Positions 21,776 through 32,100 of a stretch of DNA of 64,000 nt are shown one piece after another. The position numbers and the translations under genes are program-made. Below the pieces are notes generated by a model. The model was not told the DNA's origin. It saw only the letters and a program-made list of their open reading frames with translations, and made no database searches. Every line of letters begins with the position of its first letter. The stretch's first letter is position 1. The DNA comes from Procambarus clarkii (taxonomy: Eukaryota > Arthropoda > Malacostraca > Decapoda > Cambaridae), in assembly GCF_040958095.1 (NCBI RefSeq), contig NC_091160.1, positions 43,789,646-43,853,645 on the forward strand, given 5' to 3'.

Positions 21776-22442
21776 GCAGGTGTACACACACACACACTCG
21801 TGTCTTTGTGCATCTTAAGAACTTCAAGGTCAGTTCAGAGTGATAGCAGAAATTCAACAGCCAGCATGATGCAGAAATGAAACTGCACTTTACAGCATGT
21901 GTTATCAAGACCAAATTTTGTAGCCTGTGCTACAAAATGATAAGCATTTTTTTTTTTGCATAATTATTTGTTTGCAAAGTAATCGTATGTGTGATTCAGC
22001 ATATTCAATCATACAAATATATAATTCCCAATAAACAAAAATCTTGGGAATACAATATATATAGCACATCAGTAATGCCAATGAAAAGCCATTTTTTTGG
22101 AAACCCAAATTTCAAGCAAATCCAGATCGAATCTAGAACATTATGATACCGAATGTGAGGCAGACGTTCAGAAACTTTTATACCAATAATAAATTGGATT
22201 CGTGCAGAACTATCTTTTTTTGTAAATCATACGTCGGACTATCATGGGAAAAGGATTACATATAACTATCCCCACCCCCAATCTCCTTATGTGAGTAAAG
22301 TACTGTAATTATCAAAAGAAGACACCTTATGCGAGTAAAATATCTTTTGTATTTAAGGTGCAAAAATTTATAAAGAAAACTATTAAATTGAACATTTCAA
22401 TAGTGTTCATTTTGCAAGTTCAGTCTTCCTCAGAGGAGGACT
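21776..22442. other. Unannotated, short (AC)n
   Basis: A short AC repeat near 21,784, otherwise AT-rich sequence with no recognised content. Confidence 0.4.
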
Positions 22443-23950
22443 TTGCTGTTACTTTACCTTGAGGTTACCTTGAGGTGCTTCCGGGGCTTAGCGTCCCTGC
22501 GGCCCAGTCATCGACCAGGCCTCCTGGTTGCTGGACTGGTTAACCAGGCTGTTGAACGCGGCTGGTCGCAGTCTGACGTACAAATCACAACCTGGTTCAT
22601 CAGGTATCCTTTGGAGGTGCTTATCCAGTTCCCTCTTGAACACTGTGAGGAGTCGGCTAGTTATGCCCCTTATGTGTATTGGAAGCGTGTTCAACAGTCT
22701 CGGGCCTCTGATGTTAATAAGAGTTCTCTCTCAGAGTACCTGTTGCACCTCTGCTCGTCAACGGGGGTATTCTGCACATCCTGCCATGCCTTCAGGTCTC
22801 ATGTTATGTTATTTCTGTGTGCGAGGTTTGGGACCAGCCCCTTTAATATTTTCCACATATAAATTATTATGTATCTCTCCCGCCTGCGCTTAAGAGAATA
22901 CAGATTTAGGCTCTTTAGTCGGTCTCAGTAGTTTAGATGTTTTACTTGAGTGGATTCTAGCAGTAAAGGATCTCTGCACGCTCTCCAGGTCAGCAATTTC
23001 TCCAGCTTTGAAATGGGCTGTCATTGTGCAGCAGTACTCCATTCTAGAGAGCACTAGGATCTTGAAAAGTATCATCGGTATAGCATCTCTAGTGAGACAG
23101 GTTCTTGTTATCCAACCTGTCATTTTTCTTGCAGTTGTGACGGCTATTTTGTGTTCTTTGAAGGTAAGGTCTTCCGACATGAGTACACCCAAATCTTTTA
23201 CATTGCCTTTTCGTTCTATGTTATGATTTGACCGAGTTTTGTACGTGGTTTCCGTTTTTATATTTTCATTTTTTCCGTAGCGCACGAGCTGGAACTTATC
23301 TTAGTTAAACACCATATTATTTTCTGTAGCCCATACAAAGACCTGATTTACGTTTGATTGGAGGTTTGTCGTGTCCTCTGTGTTGTCTACTCACGAAAAT
23401 CCTAGTGTCATCTGCAAAGGATGATACAGTACTATAGATTGTGTCCTTATCTATGTCCGATATGAAGAGAAAAAGTACTGGAGCAAGCACAGTACCCTGG
23501 GGGACTGAGCTCTTCACGGTTGATGGACCGGATTTTATTTTATTGACTATTACACATTGGGTTCTTTTAGGAAATTGTAGATCCATCTGCCTATTTTTCC
23601 GGTAATTCCTTTTGAACGCATTTTATGTGCAATAACATCATGGTCACATTTGTGAAAGGCTTTTGCGGAATCTGTGTAAATTACATCAGTATTTTGTCTG
23701 TCTTCCATAGCATCTAATGCCATGTCATAGTGGTCCAGCAACTGCGACAGGCAAGAGCGCCCTGTTCTGAACCAATGTTGTCCGGGGTTTTGGAGGTGCT
23801 GTAATTCCATGTATTTTGTGATCTTACTTCTTAGCACTCTCTCAAAGATTTTTACGATGTGAGTGCTATCGGTCTAATTTTTTGCCTCTGCCTTATTTCC
23901 TCCTTTATGGAGTGGTGCTATCTCTGCTGTTTTTAGTATGTCAGGGTATA
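22443..23950 (-). pseudogene. LINE-B reverse transcriptase, degenerate
   Basis: On the minus strand, broken frames carry RT landmarks in order: NPGQHWFRTGRSCLSQLL, YTDSAKAFHKCDHDVIAHKM, KSSVPQGTVLAPVLFL, SFADDTRI, then MRYGKNENIK and KDLGVLMSEDLTFKEHK, and near the end FKRELDKHLQRIPDEPGC. Several stops and frameshifts make it non-functional. Relatedness to LINE-A is clear, but the 3' end differs (GGCCTGGTCGATGACTGGGC, CACCTCAAGGTAACCTCAAG). Confidence 0.85.
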
Positions 23951-24244
23951 TTTTTTATGCCATACTTTGTGTGTTTTTTTCTGCTGTGCTAGTATACCCA
24001 CACATGTTTAACAGTACAGTATTTGCTGGTACACAAGCACATTTTATATGAATTTAGTAATTGCTATAAACTGCTGTACATTGTAAATTAAATATATTCT
24101 CTAATGTTAGAAATCGCCTGTAAGTTATTAGCATTTATAAACAAAATTTGTTTATAAACAAATAAAATTTAGGAATTTTTTTTAGTTATCCATTTTTAGT
24201 AAGTAATTATCAAAGTGAGGCACCAAGTCAGGAAGTAGGCAATT

Positions 24245-24375
24245 ATAAAAAAAAAGGCACCAAGCCGGGGAGGCCACGTAGCACCATCAAAAGTGCGGGA
24301 TATTCAAAAGGCGCTAAATATCACTAAGGATGCACCAAGTCAGAAAGATTATGTAGCACCATACATTTTTAGTAG
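24245..24375 (-). repeat. Tail fragment related to SINE S2 and LINE-F
   Basis: GGCACCAAGCCGGGGAGGC and GGCGCTAAATATCACTAAGG match the 3' end of the LINE at 26,084-27,484. Confidence 0.5.
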
Positions 24376-24849
24376 CTTATTTTAGCTTCAGAACATTCAA
24401 TTGCTAGCACTGGTCAACCCGTCCTCGACTCAAGTCCATTACATTCAGCGGTCAACCCCACAGACGCATTCATAAATGTTAACATGCTGTTCATTCAAAA
24501 CGGGAAATTTCTCAAGTATAAATTAATATTATAATATATTAGCATATTGTGTATATATAGGCATAGGAAAGGTTAGGTTAGGTGTTTAGGTTCTGTTGGC
24601 GATTATTTGTATTTGTAGTACGTGGGTGAAGCCTTTATAGCGTTGCGATTCGAACAAAATTCGTCAGTGAAGCACTTGTTCCGGATATGTTCGAACGTCA
24701 GCAGTTATGAGTCGTGTGTAAACCGTTTTTCATTCATAAACAGGGGGTTTGGCGGCTGCATGGAATCACTTTTGGCTCTTTGTTTGGAGGACGGGCTGCA
24801 CTGGTATCTCTTCATTATCCCAACCACGTCTCTCTGGTTCCGAGAGATC
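24376..24849. other. Unannotated
   Basis: One 93-codon ORF (24,622-24,903) has no recognisable domain and overlaps a SINE tail, so I do not call it a gene. Confidence 0.4.
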
Positions 24850-25017
24850 TACAAAAGCTCAAGTACGTTTATTGAGACAATAAGAAGCAACTCAAGAGGA
24901 TAGAGAAGCTTAAGCTATTTCTACCCTATAAATTTAATGCCAACAGCATTTGGTGTTCCAAGGCTGTCACCCCATCCAAGTACTAACCAAACCCAATGTT
25001 GCTTAACTTCACTGATC
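24850..25017 (-). mobile_element. 5S rRNA-derived SINE
   Basis: The minus strand from 25,017 to about 24,935 reads as the 3' two-thirds of 5S rRNA (GTGAAGTTAAGCAACATTGG, GGTTAGTACTTGGATGGGGT, GGAACACC, GCTGTTGGC). It is followed by a tail with AGGGTAGAAATAGCTTAAGC and CAATAAACGTACTTGAGC. The same tail occurs at 37,195 and 58,072. Confidence 0.8.
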
Positions 25018-25671
25018 TACTTTGGGTTTAGTTGAAGCTTCAAAAAGTTTCAAAAGCTTGAAGCAAACCAAATTATTTAAGTTTTAACATGGTCTATTAA
25101 TAAAAAATAGAAGCAATTTGAAAGATTTGCAGATTGATATTGATGCCAGTTATTATTTAAGCAGCAAGACTTACTTAGACGCACCGCGGCTCCTGAAACT
25201 GGCATACTTGCCATATATTTATGAACACCTAAATACGGTGATCACCACCATATAAGGTCCTTAGGAAAATATTGTGATGTGTACAAACCTGTATCATTCA
25301 AACAAATTTTGGGAGGAAATCATCTTACAAACGGTAATTGTCAAATATTACTTCGGCCTTTTCTCTTGGCTGCAGAGCTATAAGTCGTTCAAATAATCAT
25401 GCCTAAATTTCACAATAAGAAGACAGAATTAATGTTATTCTACTGACACATTGTTTTCAATTGTGAATGGATTATAAAACAAAACGTAACTTTTTTTTTC
25501 ATTAATATAACTTTTTTGTAAAGTTAACAATCATTACAAAATACACAATGTACCCAGTAAGCCAAATGTAAAATTGAAAATGTTTGCCAATTTTTTATTA
25601 ATAAATAGAAAGGCAATAAATACTTGTAATATTTTATTCAAAAGTAAGAGCTAATTATTATTTATTAACAG
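25018..25671. other. Unannotated
   Basis: AT-rich sequence with no recognised gene or repeat. Confidence 0.4.
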
Positions 25672-25673
25672 TA

Positions 25674-28024
25674 CAGTGGAACCTCGGCATACGAACGTCC
25701 CTCTTTACAAATTTTTCAAGTTACAAATGCAATTTCGTCAGAACATTCAAATCGGGTTACGACCTTTGCCTCGCCTTGCGACTTTTCTTGATACATGTAT
25801 GGGTCAACTGAGCGCGCGGTTCCTGGTGGCACGGGCGACCCTGCTTCGGTTAACAAGAGCTGCACACTTAAGAATTTCATTGTTTTTGGGCTTTTTTTGG
25901 TTTATGAACATAAACATAATTACTATATATTATGCCACTAGTCCCAAGAAAGTCAGTGATAAGGTTCAACATAAGAAAATAGTTATGAGTAGAGGCAATA
26001 GAGGATGTCCCTTCCTCATTAAGAAAATGTGTGAAGTATGGCACGAACTGCAAAATTTTGTTGAAAAAACTCACCCAGATAAAATAATTATCAAAAAAGG
26101 CACCAAGACGGGAAGGCTATGTAACACCATGAAGTGTGTAGAATAATCTAAGGGCGCTAAATATCACCGAGGATGCCAATATGAGTACAGAAACGCATAA
26201 GGCAAACGATATCAAAAGTATCCGATTCACCAAGAATTCTATCTAGGGAAAAGTGACCGCGGGGGGACGGTTGAAAAGCAAGACACACACTCGTCCTGGA
26301 AGTCAGGACATTTGACAAGGATATGCACAACTGTAAGAGGGACAATGCAGTTAGGACAATAAGGAGCAGGGAGGCGCTCCATTAAGTGTCCGTGAGTTAA
26401 GCGCGTATGGCCAATACGCAGCCTTGCCAGAGCTGTTTCCTTTCGCCAGTTACGGTGGTAAGAAAAGGCCACAGGGACACACTACCCTTAAGAGTACACA
26501 GTTTGTTACCAGTAACAGAAGACCAACAAAACAAGGACGGAGGAATGAATAACTGGGTAAAAGTCAGGATAAGGAATAACTTTACAGGAGATGGGACAAG
26601 TGCAGATAGCTTCCTTAGCGGCAGTGTCCGCACGCTCATTTAGAGAGATACCAATATGGCTGGGAACCCAGCAAAACTCAAACTGTCTTAAATCTACTGG
26701 AGATAAGAAACAGCCAATGTTGAATCTCGATGACCACAGGATGGACTGGATTAAAGTACTCCAGAGCCATGAGGGCACTGGGAGAGTCGACTATAACCAC
26801 AAAGGAGGAATGACAGCGAGAAAGGAGGAGACGAAGAGCATAGAGAATAGTTCTGCTGTGAAGATGCTAGTCTCCGAAGGCAGGCGACACATATAGGTGT
26901 GGTCAGGAAAAACAACAGAGTAGCCTACACCGTCTGCAGACTTAGACCCATCAGTGAAGATGGAAACTGAGCGGGAATGTGAAGAAAAGTGTTCAAGGAA
27001 AAGGCATTTCAGAACTGTAGGAGGGGTAAAAGCTTTAGTAATGTGGGTCAGGGATTTGCAATATTGAGGAAGGGGGTACCCTCCACGGGGGCAAGGACGG
27101 AACAACACGAGGAGAAATATTAGTAATACTAACCGAAAGAGAATGTTGCACGCGAAACAACCAAACAGAAAGAGGGAGGTGGTGAAGGGGAACAGGAACT
27201 ACAGGAGGGGGGAAAAGTCAAAGCACGACACAGGCAAGAGTGAGGGTGTTGTAAGGACCGCGCAAGGTAGTGAAGACAGTAGCGATCTCGGCGGTCCTGG
27301 AGAGACAGGAAGCCAGTGTCAACATACAAACTGAGGGTAGGAGTCGGACGAAAAGCACCAGAGCTGAGGCGCAACCCAATATGGTGCCAAGGATCAAGAC
27401 AGCGAAGAGTAGAAGGAGAAGCACAAGAGTAAGCAGGGCAACCATAATCGAGTTTAGACAGCATGAGAGAGGAATGCAGAGAGATCACCCAGATAAAGCT
27501 GTAGCAGGCAGTTGCATTTTAAATGACAATGTGATGTCTCACTACAGACAAGTGTCTTTGGACAGATTCTTAGTAAACCAAGCAAGCAGACAGCCACAAC
27601 CAGGTCCTAGTGGTATGCCTGCAAAACATAGGAGAGAGTACACCAGAGAAGTCATCACTGCCTGATGTCATAATGGAAGGAGGCTCCCCTTCCAAACACT
27701 AACACCTCTCCCCCCTCCCCCATCTTCCATACACCAACAGTAGTAGGCATCCATCAGTCATAGGAGACTATGGAGTTGTGCCGAGTTGAGTGGTGCCCAC
27801 CAACTAGTCATCAATAAAAGTAAGCTATAACTTGCACATATGAGTACAAAATATTTGTGTATATTATGTATGAAATGTATTTAGAAGTTAATATTTTTGG
27901 GAGTGTGAAAAGGATCAATTCAATTTACATTATTTCTTATGGGAAAATTTGTTTCAGGTTGCAAATTTTCGGCTTGCGACCAGTCTCTGGGAACAGATCA
28001 AATTTGAAAACCAAGGTACCACTG
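25674..28024 (+). mobile_element. Tigger-like DNA transposon, split by a LINE
   Basis: The termini CAGTGGAACCTCGGCATACG and (reverse complement of the end) CAGTGGTACCTTGG form inverted repeats, with TA on both sides (25,672 and 28,025). Inside, the transposase N-terminal start (SPKKVSDKVQHKK) and C-terminal end (HPDKAVAG, LDRFLVNQASRQPQPGPSG) are recognisable, separated by a 1.4-kb LINE fragment. The central DDE region is not seen, so the element is dead. Confidence 0.8.
26084..27484 (-). mobile_element. 5'-truncated LINE-F inside Tigger
   Basis: The minus-strand frames give the C-terminal RT region (LSKLDYGCPAYSCASPSTL), an RNase H domain start (SVSIFTDGSKSADGVGYSV, with LPSETSIFTAEL) and a terminal segment (ALARLRIGHTRLTHGHLM; CPNC...HILVKCP). 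The reading frame is broken. A perfect 13-bp duplication, TCACCCAGATAAA, flanks it at 26,071-26,083 and 27,485-27,497. Confidence 0.85.
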
Positions 28025-28026
28025 TA

Positions 28027-28795
28027 CTGCTTTACACATTGTGATTTACCCTTGTCAAGAGTTTACAAAATATTTCAAGGATTCCACTAGAGCTAGTGAG
28101 CCCCACCCCCCCCCCCCAAAAAAAAAAACAGGTTTGGAATCACTAGTCCTAAGGTTTAACAATTTCAGTACCGAATACAGTACTATGAGGAGTTTTTTTT
28201 TTAATGCTTTCTTACCTTGTGTAAAAGGATAGAGCAACCAAAACCATTCATTACCAATACTCCCATTTCCAATGCTGATAGGCAGAGGAGTCATCAAGCC
28301 AGAGCAGATAACAGACGGTATAGGAAAACAGATAAGATGAAAGGCAAGATGAAAAGAATGTCCGAGGTTGCAGACAGGACTTTGCAGGATAAATGATTCT
28401 ATTGTCACAGGGGGTAGAGGTCACCCCAGTGCCCATCTGAAGGGGTACACAGTCCCCTTGCTTCTTGACGAACTCCGTGAATGTAAAATGTTCTTAGTCC
28501 ATAGAATTCAGCATTAGTTTAAAAAATAGTGAATTCACATATTGCATTGAGTGAAGGGAGGGAGAGTATGAGAGAGATACAAATGGAAGGAGAGACCCGG
28601 GCACTGTCGGCTACCCCCCCATCTCGTACGCATATAAAAATAAAGTACAGTACAGCAATTCAAAGTATCGAACACCTGAAATGGAATTAAGGAGGAACAG
28701 CACTACCACACTAAATTATCCACAGCAGCAATCCACAATTTCCCAAAACTAAATGAACACCGATCCCAGTTCGTTATATATATTAACGCTCTTCA
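28027..28795. other. Unannotated; poly-C/poly-A tract
   Basis: Contains C and A homopolymers near 28,107-28,130; no gene is recognised. Confidence 0.4.
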
Positions 28796-28799
28796 CAAA

Positions 28800-28870
28800 C
28801 GACTACTGTGCTGTCTACCTGGGGTCGATTCTAGGGAGCAACGTCCCTGTCGCCCGGTCTCTGATCTGGC
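28800..28870 (-). repeat. S1 tail remnant
   Basis: CTAGGGAGCAACGTCCCTGT with GCCCGGTCTCTGATCTGGCC resembles a diverged S1 tail. Confidence 0.35.
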
Positions 28871-29043
28871 CAGTTTTATTATCTACCACATTTTTTGTGC
28901 ATTTCACATCAAATTACTGCTTCATATTACACATACCTTGTCTTTATTTTCCAGTCTTTCTGCTCCTCCTATCTCAAACTCATTTGATAACACTACACAA
29001 GTACAAGCAAAATCAAAATACAGTACTGTAATGCAAGCTGATG

Positions 29044-29121
29044 TTATGCCTTTTTTTCGGCGTAAGTAACAACTCCTCGCTGGATCATGTCAGGAATTTC
29101 AACAGCGAGCCATGGACCAAG
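29044..29121 (-). CDS. UFC1: UFC1 exon 4
   Basis: The acceptor TTATGACAG on the minus strand is followed by 25 codons ([20 protein letters not shown]) and the stop TAA at 29,046-29,044. It is too short to stand out as an ORF, but it completes the family's C-terminus exactly. Confidence 0.95.
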   Translation of the reverse strand, partial: LGPWLAVEIPDMIQRGVVTYAEKKA

Positions 29122-32100
29122 CTGTCATAATAAAGAAAATGAAGTCAGCAAATAATTTATATAAAATAACATTCAATTAAGAAAATCATAACATTCACAC
29201 AATAAAAATAATGAGAAGTACGTTACAGCTTCAAAGTGTAGGATTACATTACCAAGAGATTTTTACAAATTTGGGTACCCCCCATACTGGAATATACAAC
29301 CCAGTAATTAACTAAGTACATAATCTGAATTAAAAGATCCCTAACTGATAGTTAATAACCTTTTCATAAACAATAAAAACTTGTATGGTTCCAGTATTGT
29401 CTTATTGAAATTTCACTGAGGAATTACATTAATATCAGTTCACCACAATGTAATCTCCAATTCATAGTCTCTTACTGTAGTTTTGGCCAATACTGTCTTT
29501 ATAATCGGTAAACTTTATCAGTAAATATTTAGATACCTTCAAGACTTCTTCCCTAAGCTGTCTTCAGGCAAATGTCAAAGAAAAGTTTGAGGAGAATAGC
29601 CATTTTTCTATATTTTGGAGGCATAAGCAATCGGCAAACACTTGCTTCCAAGGAACAAAAAATAAAAGGTTTAGGGTGATTGATACTTGCCCCAAGTGCC
29701 ATGGCATGCGCGATACCAAATTTCGGAACATTTCGAGCCCAAAGGGGTTTGAAATGATCTGTAAGGCAGATACGTCCTCCTCGATACATTTTGGCCGTCT
29801 TCCCATCCAGTTCAGGCAATGCTATCTCGGGAGCAGTTGCTGGGTAAGTCACAGGTATCTGTAAATGAACTGGCATTAGTCTTTAATGGGTTTGTTTTCA
29901 TAGCTCATCCCCAGACTGAATTCCTGCTGATGAGGACAAAAATCCATACAGTACTTCGGTTTATTAAGGTCCTCTTTGAACAGGTAAGGTAAGGTAATTA
30001 GCTATAAAGGACTATATAGTACTTGGGAGGGATGCAGATAAGGATTTGAGAAAGGACAGAGGGAAGGAGTGATGCCCAACCACTTTGACTGTTGGGGATT
30101 GAACACTGATCTGCAAGAAGCAAGACTGTCGCTCTACTGTCCAGTCCAAGTGATTGGACAGTAGTTCTTAACCTTTTTTGAGTCATGAGAATATTTGGTG
30201 GAAGCTATGGAACCACTTTCCCCTCCCTAGAAAAATGTACACACACAAACACAACTTTTGCATGTAATTAATACACTATTTCACTGAAAATTGATTGCCT
30301 CATACAGTGTACGACATACACAAAATATGAATTCATGGACCCCAAGTTAAGAACCCTTGTCCTAGGACAACTGACACTCCCCCAGGAGGCAATCCACAAC
30401 AATTGTCAAACCCCTGGGTATCTATTTTATTGCTAGGTGAGCAGAGGCATCAGGAGAAAGGAAATTTGCCAACCTTGGTGCTCCTGACCTTCCATTAGTC
30501 CCTGATGCCAATTTCCTTCCAGTTTTGGCTTCACAGTTCACAAAGATGAATTTCTTTGTGAACTCATTTTAATTTGCAGTTATATTTTTAATACTACAGT
30601 ACAGTGGTACCTCGGAATGCGATTGTCCCTGTATGCGAGGTTTTCGGAAGGCGAGGTGTATTTACTCCAAAAATTTGTCTTGGAAGGCGATGGTTACTTC
30701 GGGAGGCGAGTTTGGACGCGAGTTTGTTGATACGCGTACAGCCGACCTAGCGCGTTCGTCGCCCCTCCGCCCCGCCGCCCCTCAGTTTATTATTGTCTCG
30801 CGCTCAGTGACTACCCCCACATCAATTCTTCTCGCGGATTTTCAGTGTTTTGTTGGATTTTTGGTGATTTGTCTATACAATTTGTTATTATATATCTCAC
30901 CATGGGTCCCAAGAAAGCCAGTGGTAAGGATAAAGGCCAGAAAGCTCATGTGAGGATGACAATAGAGGAGAAACAAGAGATCATTCGGAAGCATGAGAAC
31001 GGTACACGTGTTGTTGAACTTTGTAGGCAGTACAACAAAGCCACATCAACAATATGCACTATACTTAAGAAGAAAAATAAGATTATGGGTGCTAAAGTGG
31101 CAAAAGGAGTAAGAACATTAACGGCACAAAGACCACAAATACTTGAAGTGGAAAAGTTGTTATTAATTTGGATACACGACAAGGAGTTGAGGGGTGATAG
31201 TGTTTCGGAGGCCATTATTTGTGAGAAAGCCAGGGTGTTGCACGAAGACCTTCTAAAGAATACCCCTGCAACGAGTGATGCAGATAAGAAAGAGTTTAAG
31301 GCAAGCAGGGGCTGGTTTGAAAAATTTAGAAAGAGAAGTGGTATCCATAGTGTTACAAGGCATGGGGTTATGTGATGTGATTATGGAAGGGGACTCCCCT
31401 TCCAAACAGTAACTCCTCTCCTCCTCCCCCCTCCTCACCATCTTCCATACGCCTACAGCACTCGACAGCAAGGTAAGTAATAACTGGAACACAGTTTTGT
31501 AGGTTTATTTAGATGAATTAGGTAAATTAGGTATAAAAATTTAGTTTGATGTGGGGTTTTTGGGGTAGTCAGGAACGGATTAATTCATTTCCCTTTATTT
31601 CTTATGGGGAAATTAACTTCGGAATGCGAGTTTTCGGAACGCGAGGCGTCTCCAGGAACGGATTAAACTCTTATTCTGAGGTATGCCTGTATATAAATAA
31701 GAATACAAGTGCTGTACTGTAGTGCACTTTTAGGATGGACAGTGCCAGTATTCCAACCTGACCTCTTAACTCTTAATGCATTATGGTACCAAATGCAACG
31801 TACGATGAAAAGTAGCGGCTCACAAAAACCCACGTTTTCTACGAACTGGCCAATCTGGTATGTGTGTCTTGTGTTTTTAATAATATTAAACAACAAGTTT
31901 TTAGTAGTTCAATAATCAAAGAAAAAAATATTTATATAACCACAAAAAGTTATTTAATTTGAAGCATAATTACAAAATGTGTGCCAGTAGCCATAGAAAG
32001 CCACTCTGAAGATATCAATTACACAAGTAAATGACATGAAAACTTACATCAAACTCGACGTCAAATTCATATTTGAGTAAATCTTGGACGTGCCAGCATT

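Noticed and set aside
21139-21813. A 224-codon minus-strand ORF and a 202-codon plus-strand ORF
   Set aside because: Both are generated by the 120-bp repeat. Only the link to the LINE-A C-terminus is meaningful.
24622-24903. 93-codon ORF as a gene
   Set aside because: No recognisable domain; its 3' part lies in the tail of the 5S-derived SINE.
24935-25017. Functional 5S rRNA gene
   Set aside because: The 5' third is missing, there are several substitutions, and a SINE tail is attached.
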